46,134 bases of DNA, taken from positions 472 through 46,605 of the forward strand of contig DJOT01000011.1 in assembly GCA_002439095.1 (NCBI GenBank). Direction: 5' to 3'. A program made the translations under genes and the position numbers. Positions 16,514-24,797 of this stretch are shown here, in pieces. The notes below the pieces were generated by a model. It was not told the DNA's origin. It saw only the letters and a program-made list of their open reading frames with translations, and searched no databases. Numbering within the stretch: the stretch's first letter is position 1; each line of letters starts with the position of its first letter. Source of the stretch: Bacteroidales bacterium UBA6431 (GTDB lineage Bacteria; Bacteroidota; Bacteroidia; Bacteroidales; UBA932).

Positions 16514-18067
16514 TTCTTCATCATAGAGTTCATATTGCAGGATGCTGTGGTCGCTGTCCTCGACAAGATCCAGCTTGCACTTGTACTTCCGTTTCCACTT
16601 GCGGACAAAAGAATTGAATCCGCGGCTCAGGTACGCGCCAAGAATCGGGCTTACCTTGAGCGTAAATGTCTTCGTCCCCTTCTCCACGAAGTCCGCAAGA
16701 TTCCTCTCTATCTGCTCGTCGATGACGGCGGTGGATGTGATCTTGCCGGTACCGTGGCACAAAGGGCATTGTTCTGCCGTGTCAATCTCGGTCACAGGGC
16801 GTATCCTCTGACGGGTGAGCTGCATGAGGCCGAACTTGGTGAGCGGCAGGACATTGTGCTTGGCCCTGTCAGATTCCATCAGATCCCTCATGTACTTAAA
16901 CAGCTCGTTGCGGTGCTCAGCCTTGTCCATATCGATGAAATCGACTATGACTATGCCTCCCATATCACGGAGGCGCAGCTGACGCGCAATCTCTTCCGCC
17001 GCGATCTTGTTGACCTCGAAGGTGTTCTCCTCCTGGTCGTTGGTCTTGGCCCTGATGCCGCTGTTGACATCGATGACGTTGAGAGCCTCGGTCGTCTCTA
17101 TGACCAGATACGCGCCCTGCTTCATCGGCACTACCTTGCCGAACGAGCTCTTGATCTGGCGCGACACCTCGAAATGGTCGAATATCGGCTCTTTTCCTTC
17201 ATAGAGCTTGACTATCTTCTCCTTGTCCGGAGAGATCAGCGACACGTAGCGGCGCACGTCCTCATAGATCTTCTGATCATTGACGTAGACATTGGTGAAT
17301 GTCTCGTTGAAAAGGTCGCGGATGGTCGCGGTAGTCCTGTCATACTCTGTGAAGAGCAACTTGACTCCCTTGGATGCGGCAATCTTCTTCCAGGAACTCT
17401 CCCATTTCTCGATGAGCGAGCGGAGTTCGGCCACAAGCACGGCAGCGTTCTTGTTCTCTGCGGCTGTGCGGATGATTGCGCCATAATTATGCGGCAAAAT
17501 GCTGCGCACAAGGACTTCAAGCCTTCTTTTCTCCTCGCGTGAGGAGATTTTCTGGGAAACGCTCACCTTCTCTGCAAAAGGGAGCAGTACAATGTTGCGT
17601 CCTGCCAATGAAATCTCCGCTGTCAGCCTGGATCCTTTTGTGGATATAGGTTCCTTGACAATCTGGGCAATGATCATCTGCCCCGGCTTGAGGTGGTCTT
17701 CGATGCGGCCCTCCTTGGCGAGAACCGGACCTATCTTGATCTTTGAATAGAGTTCGGCCATGTCCCTGTTGGGATTGCTCTCACGGACAAACGTGTCGAA
17801 CGCCGTGAAATACAGGCCGAGATCAAGATAATGGACGAAAGCCTCCTTGCTGTCACCTATGTCCACGAAAGCAGCGTTCAAGGCGGGAAGTATCTTCTTG
17901 ACTCTGCCAAGATAGACATCCCCTACCGAGAAGCCGTTATCCTTGGTTGACTCCCTGTCAAGTTCGATGAGCCGATGGTTCTCCATCAAGGCTATACGGA
18001 CTTCCGAGGCCGAGACGTCGACCACCAGATCTTTTTCTGTTTTCGCGGTATTTTCCATTTGCATCAA
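16496..18067 (-). CDS. rng: Ribonuclease G/E
   Basis: This is a 523-residue endoribonuclease of the RNase E/G family that processes rRNA and starts mRNA decay. It has an S1 domain (about 40-130), the catalytic DNase I-like region with metal-binding Asp residues in NVIDVNSGIR and IVDFIDMDK, and the zinc-link motif CPLCHGTG near residue 435. The length fits RNase G, with no long RNase E tail. The start could be 18067, or 18058 at the third Met. It follows the mini basic protein gene, separated by an imperfect terminator-like hairpin (18066-18104). Confidence 0.92.
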   Translation of the reverse strand: MMQMENTAKTEKDLVVDVSASEVRIALMENHRLIELDRESTKDNGFSVGDVYLGRVKKILPALNAAFVDIGDSKEAFVHYLDLGLYFTAFDTFVRESNPNRDMAELYSKIKIGPVLAKEGRIEDHLKPGQMIIAQIVKEPISTKGSRLTAEISLAGRNIVLLPFAEKVSVSQKISSREEKRRLEVLVRSILPHNYGAIIRTAAENKNAAVLVAELRSLIEKWESSWKKIAASKGVKLLFTEYDRTTATIRDLFNETFTNVYVNDQKIYEDVRRYVSLISPDKEKIVKLYEGKEPIFDHFEVSRQIKSSFGKVVPMKQGAYLVIETTEALNVIDVNSGIRAKTNDQEENTFEVNKIAAEEIARQLRLRDMGGIVIVDFIDMDKAEHRNELFKYMRDLMESDRAKHNVLPLTKFGLMQLTRQRIRPVTEIDTAEQCPLCHGTGKITSTAVIDEQIERNLADFVEKGTKTFTLKVSPILGAYLSRGFNSFVRKWKRKYKCKLDLVEDSDHSILQYELYDEEGKALS

Positions 18068-18104
18068 TCACTAAAAAAGCCCGCCGGATCTCCCGTCAGG
18101 CTTT
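18066..18104 (-). terminator. Imperfect terminator-like hairpin ahead of the RNase G gene
   Basis: On the minus strand AAAAGCC pairs with GGCTTTTTT across an imperfect GC-rich core and ends in a T-run. It may partly uncouple RNase G from HU and the mini basic protein. Confidence 0.45.
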
Positions 18105-18110
18105 TCTCGA

Positions 18111-18200
18111 CTACTTCTTCTTATGTCTGTTCAGACGCAAGCGCTTCTTACGCTTGTGCGTAGACATCTTATGTCTCTTATGCTTCTTTCCGTTTGGCAT
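18111..18200 (-). CDS. 29-residue basic protein, AURKAIP1/COX24 (mS38-like) type
   Basis: A tiny ORF encodes MPNGKKHKRHKMSTHKRKK, ten more mostly basic residues (RLRLNRHKKK) and a stop. More than half of the residues are Lys, Arg or His. The sequence matches the Bacteroidetes small proteins annotated as AURKAIP1/COX24-domain proteins, related to mitoribosomal mS38 and probably ribosome-associated. It lies 11 bp after the HU stop and just ahead of RNase G. Its conserved core and position argue against chance. Confidence 0.85.
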   Translation of the reverse strand: MPNGKKHKRHKMSTHKRKKRLRLNRHKKK

Positions 18201-18211
18201 GTTTTATAGAT

Positions 18212-18490
18212 TTACTTGGTCTTCACTGAAGCAACGAATGACTTTGAAGGCTTGAAAGCCGGAATGTCGTGTGCAGGGATGGTCATTGTAGTCTGCTTAG
18301 TGATGTTGCGGGCGGCCTTCTGAGCACGATGCTTGATGATGAAGCTGCCGAAACCACGCAGGTACACAGGGTTACCCTTGATGATTGATGACTTGATGCT
18401 CTCCATTGTGGCCTCCACAACGGTCTGCACCGTGACCTTCTCGATGCCGGTAGATTTGGCGATCTCGTTAACGATTTCTGCTTTAGTCAT
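18212..18490 (-). CDS. HU/IHF-family DNA-binding protein
   Basis: This is a 92-residue nucleoid protein. It has the typical N-terminal helices (MTKAEIVNEIAKSTGIEK), the beta-saddle with VYLRGFGSFIIKHR and the DNA-bending arm with AARN and PAHDIPAFKPSK. It bends DNA as a dimer; the exact target and HU versus IHF class are not set by sequence alone. It is transcribed from a clean promoter and heads the HU, mini basic protein, RNase G series. Confidence 0.93.
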   Translation of the reverse strand: MTKAEIVNEIAKSTGIEKVTVQTVVEATMESIKSSIIKGNPVYLRGFGSFIIKHRAQKAARNITKQTTMTIPAHDIPAFKPSKSFVASVKTK

Positions 18491-18535
18491 TGTCTTAATA
18501 TTTAATTCTCAATAATTTTCAAAAACTTGGGAGTG

Positions 18536-18566
18536 CAAAAATAGATTATTTTTTTCATTATTCAAA
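18536..18566 (-). promoter_or_regulatory. Promoter of the HU gene
   Basis: On the minus strand TTTG (18566-18563), 19 bases, then TATTTTTG (18543-18536) match the Bacteroidetes consensus exactly. Confidence 0.7.
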
Positions 18567-18801
18567 ATTGTTCTGCCAGAAAAGTTCCGTATCCTTCGAG
18601 AAATCCGGCACTCACGCGTCCGGGGCAAGCCCCATCGCATTCCTCGGGTTTTAGCACGTGTGCGGAAAGGTGCACGGGAGTTCTGACCAATGCCGAAAAG
18701 GAACGCGAAAGCTGGATGAGTGGGTGACGGCGGAATACTCGCCGACCACGCGGAACACGTTCCTCACCAACCACGCTGCCCAGAAAGGACGATGTGCATA
18801 T
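18567..18801. other. Spacer without a recognised gene
   Basis: This stretch lies between two outward promoters. A weak plus-strand GTG frame (about 18660-18816, ending CAYFDIS) and a 70-codon minus frame (18562-18774) are present. Neither has a recognisable product. It could be a gene remnant. Confidence 0.4.
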
Positions 18802-18832
18802 TTTGATATTTCATGAATCAATCTTAATTTTG
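18802..18832 (+). promoter_or_regulatory. Promoter of the ATPase/STAS-like pair
   Basis: TTTG (18802-18805), 19 bases, then TAATTTTG (18825-18832), 20 bases before the start at 18853. Confidence 0.7.
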
Positions 18833-18852
18833 CTCGACATTACTTCCGTGAT

Positions 18853-19701
18853 ATGATGACCACCACCAAATTGTCTTCCGGTTTCCTCGGCGCCGTGAAA
18901 TTTTGCATGAGACAGAACGGGCCGGACGCAGATGTCTCCGGGCTCGGTTTAGTTCCGGTGTCCTTCCTCCTGCCGGTTGTCATATATGCCGACCGTTCGC
19001 CGACCCCACTCAATATTACAGGATCAAACCCATATCTGGATACCGTACACTTCAAGGAGGGAGGCATGGATTGCCGTCATTTGCGACAGTCTCAGCTGAA
19101 AGCGCTCCTATCCAGATATTCCGGAAAACGCTATCTCCCGATAATCAGATTCCCCGCAGCGGATGGGGAGCACCGGGATAGCATAATAGCCAGCGTCGAG
19201 AATCTGCTGCACAAACAAGCCGGGTACGGTCACAATATCGAGATAGGGGTCAAATACATAATCAGCGAAACAATAGATAACATCGCGGAGCATTCAGAGT
19301 CTCCGGTCGGGTTCATCGTAGCACAGAGTTATGACGGTTTTACGGATGTCTGCATAGCGGACGTGGGCAGGACAATCCTCGGGGGCTACAAGGTCAACGG
19401 CCGGACCTCAGAAATAAGTTCCGACATGGAGGCGATCCAAGCGGCGACGGAGGGGCTGTCATCAAAAAACCGTCCGGACGCGGAAAACCGGGGCTTTGGC
19501 ATCAGAACAACACAGAAGATGCTCATCCAAGGCCTCGGCGGTGAATACCTCCTCGCTTCAGGCGGTGCGGTATTTGCAACCAACAGGCACGGGGCGCAAT
19601 ACCTTGAGCTTCCATCAGGGATGAGATTGGAGGGAACGTTCTCGGCTTTCAGAATTCCCCATAACGCTGCTGATTTTAATTACATGCAATTTATAGAATA
19701 G
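18853..19701 (+). CDS. GHKL-type ATP-binding protein, SpoIIAB/anti-sigma-like
   Basis: This 282-residue cytosolic protein has a C-terminal histidine-kinase-like ATPase fold. Its N box is ISETIDNIAEHS (about 137-148), G1 is CIADVGRTI and G2 is NRGFGIRTTQKM. There is no phospho-acceptor His domain or sensor. The N-terminal 90 residues are not recognised. Six bases downstream is a STAS-like DUF4325 gene; such pairs resemble anti-sigma kinase plus STAS antagonist modules, but no sigma factor is nearby. A second ATG at 18856 is an equal start candidate. Confidence 0.75.
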   Translation: MMTTTKLSSGFLGAVKFCMRQNGPDADVSGLGLVPVSFLLPVVIYADRSPTPLNITGSNPYLDTVHFKEGGMDCRHLRQSQLKALLSRYSGKRYLPIIRFPAADGEHRDSIIASVENLLHKQAGYGHNIEIGVKYIISETIDNIAEHSESPVGFIVAQSYDGFTDVCIADVGRTILGGYKVNGRTSEISSDMEAIQAATEGLSSKNRPDAENRGFGIRTTQKMLIQGLGGEYLLASGGAVFATNRHGAQYLELPSGMRLEGTFSAFRIPHNAADFNYMQFIE

Positions 19702-19707
19702 CGTAAC

Positions 19708-20055
19708 ATGAAACGGTTAGACATCAGAGAATTTGCAGGCCGCGACATCATAAGCAGAGCGGCCGCGCGCGACATACGGCTCTTTGTAGACAACACGGCT
19801 CCGGATACCGTAGAACTCGATTTCAGCGGTGTCGCGTTCACGACCCGGAGTTTTATGGATGAATTTTTCAATACAGTATACAAGGTACTCGGCGACAAAA
19901 TCAAAATAACCGGAATGTCTCCGGATCTGGCTGCCATGCTCAAAGCTGTAAGCCTGACTCAGGGCAAGCGCGGTGTTGTGGTCTCTCCCAAACCGTTCAT
20001 ACAGGCCAAATCAGTTGAAGATCTCGAAAAGGCGTTCGATTCGATTTCCGCATAG
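19708..20055 (+). CDS. STAS-like (DUF4325) protein
   Basis: This 115-residue protein has the STAS-like core VELDFSGVAFTTRSFMDEFF (about 49-68), where Ser62 and Thr60 lie in the loop that is phosphorylated in true STAS antagonists. Its partner is the upstream GHKL ATPase. The proposed role is to bind or be phosphorylated by that ATPase, which is an inference from the paired order. A strong terminator follows directly. Confidence 0.75.
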   Translation: MKRLDIREFAGRDIISRAAARDIRLFVDNTAPDTVELDFSGVAFTTRSFMDEFFNTVYKVLGDKIKITGMSPDLAAMLKAVSLTQGKRGVVVSPKPFIQAKSVEDLEKAFDSISA

Positions 20056-20073
20056 CGGATTGGCATCAATGGA

Positions 20074-20118
20074 ACCGTAGCTTGAGGCCGTAGATCCTCC
20101 GAGCTGCGGTCTTTTTTA
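20074..20118 (+). terminator. Rho-independent terminator after the STAS-like gene
   Basis: ACCGTAGCT (20074-20082) pairs with AGCTGCGGT (20102-20110) with one G-U pair. An inner GAGG/CCTC stem and a following CTTTTTT complete the terminator. Confidence 0.8.
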
Positions 20119-20192
20119 CGTCAAAAAGGGACGGGCCCACAAGGCCACCCCGACAAAAGAAGACGGAAAAGAACAAATCTGCCAGAAGTTGT

Positions 20193-20270
20193 TAATTTTG
20201 CAGTGGCACGGAGATTGACAAATATGTCAGTCCGGTTTTGGCCGACACAAATACTGACAAATTGACAGAA
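20193..20270 (+). promoter_or_regulatory. lon promoter and leader with TGACA repeats
   Basis: TAATTTTG (20193-20200) is the -7 candidate. The leader then contains TTGACAAATA (20215) and CTGACAAATT (20254). TGTCAGT (20225-20231) and ACTGACA (20253-20259) form an inverted repeat that could fold or bind a regulator. Confidence 0.45.
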
Positions 20271-20272
20271 TT

Positions 20273-22678
20273 ATGAGACAAGATAAAAAAATAACTTTCC
20301 CGTCCGGAGCAGAGGTGAGCATCATACCTGTACTCCAGGGCGAGGGAGCCATGAAGTTTGACGAGACGGAACTGCCTGATGTGCTGCCGATTCTGGCCCT
20401 GCGCAACGCGGTGCTGTTCCCGGGTGCGATCTACCCTGTCACGATAGGACGCGAGAAGTCCATTAAACTCATCCAGGATGCCGAGAAAGAAGGATTCTTC
20501 ATAGGTGCCGTGCCTCAGGAGGACGTGATGGTGGAGGAGCCTCAGGAAGAGGATCTCTACCGCTACGGCTCAGTGTGCAAGATCATCAAGACCCTGGAGA
20601 TGCCGGACGGCACCATCACAGCCATCCTTCAGGCATTCAAACGCTTGGGGCTGGACGCGGTGCTCGGATACGAGCCATACATCACCGCCAAGGTGCACTA
20701 TCTTGACGACGTGCTCAAGGAGGACAACCACAGCACTGACATAAAGGCAATCGGCGAAGCCCTCAAAGACAAGGCGATCAGCATCCTGCGTTCATCGAAC
20801 CTCGGCACGCGCGAGACCATCGGCGCCGTCAAGGCCATCGATGACTTCCGTTTTCTGGTAAACTTCATAGCCACCACTATAGAAGTCGAGAACTTCGAGA
20901 CCAAGATGGGACTGCTGGAGTATGACGATGTCAAGGTCCGCGGACTCAAGCTCCTCTCCATGCTCAACGTGCAGATCGAGCTGATGAAGATCAAGCAGGA
21001 GATCAACCAGAAAGTCAAGAGCGAGATGGACCAGCAGCAGAGGGAATACTACCTCAACAACCAGCTGCGCACCATCCAGGAAGAGCTCGGCATGGACGAT
21101 GCCGAAGAGTTCGACCGTTTCCGCGAAAAGGCCGCCAAGAAGAACTGGCCTGACGAGATTGCCGAAGTCTTCAACAAGGAGCTCGCGAAACTCGAGAAAT
21201 ACAACCCGTCCTCACCGGACTACAGCGTGCAGTACAACTATCTGGAATTCATGCTCCAGCTTCCGTGGGGCGAGATGAGCAAGGACAACCTTGACCTGAA
21301 CCACGCCCAGAAGGTGCTCGACCACGACCACTACGGGCTTGACACAGTCAAAGACAGGATCATCGAATACCTTGCCGTCCTCAAGCTCAAGGGAAACATG
21401 AAATCCCCTATCCTCTGCCTCTACGGCCCTCCGGGAGTCGGCAAGACCTCGCTCGGAAAGTCCGTGGCGAAGGCTCTCGGGCGCAAATACGTCCGCATAG
21501 CCCTCGGAGGCATGCACGATGAGGCCGAGATCAGAGGCCACCGCAAGACTTATGTGGGAGCCCTTCCTGGCCGTATCCTCAACGGCATCGCCCGCGCAGG
21601 CACCTCCAACCCGGTGATCGTACTCGACGAGATAGACAAGCTCAGCTCCGACTTCAAGGGCGACCCGTCATCAGCACTGCTGGAGGCGCTCGACCCGGAG
21701 CAGAACGGGGCGTTCCACGACAACTATCTGGATCTGGACTACGACCTGAGCAACGTGCTCTTCATCACCACGGCCAACAGCATCTCCCCTATCCAGCCCG
21801 CCCTTCTCGACCGTATGGAGGTGATCAACGTCACCGGCTACCTCGCAGAGGAGAAGATGGAGATAGCCAAGAAGTTCCTCGTCCCGAAGCAGCTCGAGGA
21901 GCACGGCATCGCCAAGGGCACGCTGAAAATCGACAAGGCAGCCCTCGCTGAAATCATAGACCAGTATACCCACGAATCAGGCGTGCGTGGTCTCGAAAAG
22001 CAGATCGCCAAGATCGCCCGTGTCAGCGCCAAGAAGATAGCGCTCGGAGAAGACTGCCCGAAAGTCATCAAGAAAGACATGCTCAAGGAGTACCTCGGAC
22101 TGCCTGTAGCGTTCCACGACAAGCAGAAGGGCAACGAAGCCCCTGGAGTGGTGACCGGACTGGCATGGACCCAGATGGGAGGAGAGATCCTGTTCGTCGA
22201 GAGTTCCGTGTCCAACGGCAAGGGAGTGATGACCATGACTGGAAACCTCGGAGATGTGATGAAGGAGTCAGCCACCATCGCATACCAATATATCAAGGCT
22301 CATCCGGAGATGGCCAAGATGACTTCTGAAGAGTTCGCCGCCAAGGACATCCATGTCCATGTGCCGGAAGGCGCCACGCCTAAAGACGGCCCTTCTGCCG
22401 GTATCACCATGGTAAGTTCCATGGTCTCAGCCCTCAGGGGGCAGGCCGTGATGTCGGGTCTCGCGATGACCGGAGAGATGACCCTCAGGGGAAGAGTTCT
22501 GCCTGTGGGCGGCATCAAGGAGAAGATCCTCGCCGCCAAAAGGGCCGGAGTCCACACGATCGTCATCTCCGAAGACAACCGCAAGGACATCGAGGACATC
22601 AAGCCTGTATACATCGACGGCTTGACTTTCCACTACGTCCAGAACATCAAGGACGTGATAGACTTCATCTTCCAGTAA
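20273..22678 (+). CDS. lon: ATP-dependent protease Lon
   Basis: This is an 801-residue cytosolic AAA+ serine protease that degrades damaged and regulatory proteins. The N-terminal LON domain covers about 35-240. A coiled region is followed by the ATPase with Walker A GPPGVGKT near 384 and Walker B VIVLDEIDK near 450. The protease domain carries the catalytic Ser in PKDGPSAG near 708 and Lys in GGIKEKILAAKRAG near 750. The length is normal. Its end comes 2 bp from the convergent RHH-like gene, with no terminator in between. Confidence 0.97.
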   Translation: MRQDKKITFPSGAEVSIIPVLQGEGAMKFDETELPDVLPILALRNAVLFPGAIYPVTIGREKSIKLIQDAEKEGFFIGAVPQEDVMVEEPQEEDLYRYGSVCKIIKTLEMPDGTITAILQAFKRLGLDAVLGYEPYITAKVHYLDDVLKEDNHSTDIKAIGEALKDKAISILRSSNLGTRETIGAVKAIDDFRFLVNFIATTIEVENFETKMGLLEYDDVKVRGLKLLSMLNVQIELMKIKQEINQKVKSEMDQQQREYYLNNQLRTIQEELGMDDAEEFDRFREKAAKKNWPDEIAEVFNKELAKLEKYNPSSPDYSVQYNYLEFMLQLPWGEMSKDNLDLNHAQKVLDHDHYGLDTVKDRIIEYLAVLKLKGNMKSPILCLYGPPGVGKTSLGKSVAKALGRKYVRIALGGMHDEAEIRGHRKTYVGALPGRILNGIARAGTSNPVIVLDEIDKLSSDFKGDPSSALLEALDPEQNGAFHDNYLDLDYDLSNVLFITTANSISPIQPALLDRMEVINVTGYLAEEKMEIAKKFLVPKQLEEHGIAKGTLKIDKAALAEIIDQYTHESGVRGLEKQIAKIARVSAKKIALGEDCPKVIKKDMLKEYLGLPVAFHDKQKGNEAPGVVTGLAWTQMGGEILFVESSVSNGKGVMTMTGNLGDVMKESATIAYQYIKAHPEMAKMTSEEFAAKDIHVHVPEGATPKDGPSAGITMVSSMVSALRGQAVMSGLAMTGEMTLRGRVLPVGGIKEKILAAKRAGVHTIVISEDNRKDIEDIKPVYIDGLTFHYVQNIKDVIDFIFQ

Positions 22679-22680
22679 GA

Positions 22681-22923
22681 CTAGAAGAGGGTCGGGTGGT
22701 TCTCTTCGAGGCCCTTGAGGACACGCTCCATGAGGGCCTCCCTTACGAGGGCGGAGCGTGAAGAGACCTTGAAGCGTCTGCAATATTCATCGATTGCCGC
22801 AAGTTCCTGCTCATTGAAGAGTATGGACTTGCGGTATTTGCGTTTCAGGGAGTCCTTCTGACGGTCGAGATAAGACGGATCGACGGAGGAGGACTTACTT
22901 TTTCTCTTGTTTTTCCTTGCCAT
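22681..22923 (-). CDS. Small RHH/CopG-like protein
   Basis: This 80-residue protein has a Lys/Ser-rich N-terminus and a ribbon-helix-helix-like C-terminal half (SILFNEQELAAIDEYCRRF, then SSRSALVREALMERVL). It may bind DNA; no toxin partner is adjacent. It overlaps the thioredoxin-fold gene by 29 bp and is the last member of the riboswitch-led unit. Confidence 0.65.
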   Translation of the reverse strand: MARKNKRKSKSSSVDPSYLDRQKDSLKRKYRKSILFNEQELAAIDEYCRRFKVSSRSALVREALMERVLKGLEENHPTLF

Positions 22924-23722
22924 CTGTGATACTTATATAGTGGATGATTTCCTGCAGATTGGCGACTTCAAGCCTCCTGCCGAGTATCTCCCCGTCCTTC
23001 CACACGACAAACATCCTCGGCGTGCCCGTGACCCCGTAGTATTTCTGGTAGTCAGAATCCATCTCCGGATCCCAGAGGTGGTGCAGTTTGACTTTCCGCC
23101 CCGGAATCTTGAAATTCTTGCGGAACGCTTTCCACTCCCTCTTGTCCGTCCCGACATAGACGGCATAGAAATTCATAGGGAAGTCCACCTGCGCGAGCAC
23201 AGACGGGAGCACCTGAGACTCAAGCCGGCATTTGGCGCAGGAGGTGTCATAAAAGAAAAGCACCGCCACCTTGCCCTCCGCCGGCACTGTCTCGCTCCCT
23301 CCATGAGGCTTGAGAAGCCTAACCTTCGGGGCCGTCATCCCGATGAGGGACGAGCGGTTGAAGTCGGCGAATATCTGGGCGTCCATAAGTTCGATGTCCG
23401 TCCCCGTATGCACAAGATGGGTCGCGAGCCAGGTGTCATAGATATGGATGGCCACAGCCTCCTCCCCCATCAGACGGGAATGGCGGTAGTGGTCGAAAAT
23501 GCGGAGAGTGACATGCTGCCTGGTCAGGGAGTCCTGACAGGTGGAGATGAGATGGTCGAATTCGGCGTTCTTCACATCTATGCTCTCCCTCTCAAGCGAA
23601 GAATAGAACTGGGTCAACAGGCTGTCAAGTCCCGCATAGCGCTCGAAATCAAGAGTATCCGTCTGCGCGGCAAGGAGAAGCGCAGACAGCATCGAGGCAA
23701 GACAAAGGAAAAGCCGTCTCAT
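22895..23722 (-). CDS. Secreted TlpA-like thiol-disulfide protein
   Basis: This 275-residue protein has a signal peptide (about 1-19) and an N-terminal helical region (20-125). A thioredoxin fold follows with redox motif CAKC (Cys162 and Cys165) after VLFFYDTS, and the cis-Pro loop in GTPRMFVV. It resembles the periplasmic DUF5106/TlpA-type proteins of Bacteroidetes. The signal peptide selects the start at 23722, which overlaps the coaD stop as ATGA. A longer frame upstream has no support. Confidence 0.82.
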   Translation of the reverse strand: MRRLFLCLASMLSALLLAAQTDTLDFERYAGLDSLLTQFYSSLERESIDVKNAEFDHLISTCQDSLTRQHVTLRIFDHYRHSRLMGEEAVAIHIYDTWLATHLVHTGTDIELMDAQIFADFNRSSLIGMTAPKVRLLKPHGGSETVPAEGKVAVLFFYDTSCAKCRLESQVLPSVLAQVDFPMNFYAVYVGTDKREWKAFRKNFKIPGRKVKLHHLWDPEMDSDYQKYYGVTGTPRMFVVWKDGEILGRRLEVANLQEIIHYISITDGKEKQEKK

Positions 23723-24192
23723 ATCCCGACATCCGGGAGTTTGACCCACGGCTCCATGAACAGTGACGTATCACCGTGGTGACGGAGTATGTCACGCACC
23801 GCAGAAGAGGATATGTGAGCGAACTCCTGGGCTGTAGGGATTATGATGGTCTCTATCTCGGGTGCCAGACGGCGGTTGGCGTCGGCTATGGCCCTCTCGT
23901 TCTCGAAGTCAAGCATGTTGCGCACTCCCCTGACTATATGGCGGATGCCGAGTTCACGGCAGATGTCCACGGTCAGCCCGTCATACTGCATGATCACCAC
24001 ATTGTCCATCCCCCGCACAGTCTGGCGGATTATGTCCTGTTTCTGCTCGCCGGTGAAAAAACCCCTCTTGTCCTGGTTGATACCGACGGCTACGGTCACC
24101 TCGTCAAACATCGTGAGCGCCCTGCGCAGGATGTTGAGATGCCCGGAAGTGAAGGGATCGAAAGACCCCGGAAACAAAGCCTTGACTTTCAT
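23719..24192 (-). CDS. coaD: Phosphopantetheine adenylyltransferase
   Basis: This is the fourth enzyme of CoA synthesis, joining 4'-phosphopantetheine and ATP to give dephospho-CoA. The nucleotidyltransferase motif is PGSFDPFTSGHL near the N-terminus and the second motif is ISSSAVRDIL near 130. The 157-residue length is typical. An in-frame ATG at 24201 would add three residues. It sits inside a thiamine-riboswitch-led unit, between pnuC and a TlpA-like gene. Confidence 0.94.
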   Translation of the reverse strand: MKVKALFPGSFDPFTSGHLNILRRALTMFDEVTVAVGINQDKRGFFTGEQKQDIIRQTVRGMDNVVIMQYDGLTVDICRELGIRHIVRGVRNMLDFENERAIADANRRLAPEIETIIIPTAQEFAHISSSAVRDILRHHGDTSLFMEPWVKLPDVGI

Positions 24193-24203
24193 AAAAGGCA
24201 AAG

Positions 24204-24785
24204 TTATGAAATATTAAGCATTTTCCGCCACTTGATATAGCCTGCCACAGCGATAATCACATACAGCCCGTAGAGGGAGGCCTTGAACGGGATGCCCTTG
24301 TAGAAATACAGGGCGCAGGTAATGACATCCACCACTATCCATATCAGCCACTGTTCCAGATATTTGCGGGCAAGTGCCCAACACCCGACGAAACTCAGGG
24401 CGGTGGTGAGGCTGTCCGTCAGAGGGACACGGGAGTCGGTGTAGCGCACCAGCAGAAAATATATCACTCCCCACAGGGCAAGCGTAGCCAAGGTCCAGGG
24501 CAGGATGTAGCGGCGCTCGAAGTGCGTGACGGTCTGGGGCTTGTCGTCCTTGTTCTTGAGGTATTTCCAGTTGATGAAGCCGTAGACGGTCATGGCGATG
24601 TAGTAGAATTCCATGCCGCAGTCGGCATACAGGCCGTGCTGATAGTAGAGCACGACATCGAGGCTCTGCATCACGAAGGCCACCAGCCAGAGCCAAAGGC
24701 TCGCCTTGTATTCCAGAAGGATATAGGCGAGCCCCAGGGCTGTGGTCAGGATGTCAAGCCAGTGTGTGGCGATGAAGTCCTGCAT
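24204..24785 (-). CDS. PnuC-family vitamin transporter, probably thiamine (PnuT-like)
   Basis: This is a 193-residue inner-membrane protein with about seven spans and the family features WLWLVAFVMQSLDVVLY and YGFINWKYLK, plus a C-terminal WLIWIVVDVITCALYFYKG. PnuC proteins move nicotinamide riboside, while PnuT relatives move thiamine. The TPP riboswitch upstream and the co-transcribed TonB receptor favour thiamine; the family alone would not. It starts 12 bp after the receptor stop. Confidence 0.85.
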   Translation of the reverse strand: MQDFIATHWLDILTTALGLAYILLEYKASLWLWLVAFVMQSLDVVLYYQHGLYADCGMEFYYIAMTVYGFINWKYLKNKDDKPQTVTHFERRYILPWTLATLALWGVIYFLLVRYTDSRVPLTDSLTTALSFVGCWALARKYLEQWLIWIVVDVITCALYFYKGIPFKASLYGLYVIIAVAGYIKWRKMLNIS

Positions 24786-24797
24786 AAGAAGCGGTTT

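Noticed and set aside
16457..17542. 361-codon plus-strand open frame
   Set aside because: It is a mirror of the RNase G gene, whose conserved motifs are all on the minus strand.
18562..18774. 70-codon minus-strand gene near HU
   Set aside because: It overlaps the HU -33 element and has no recognisable product.
22681..22923. Antitoxin of a toxin-antitoxin pair
   Set aside because: The RHH-like shape fits, but no toxin-sized gene is adjacent; the neighbours are lon and a TlpA-like gene.
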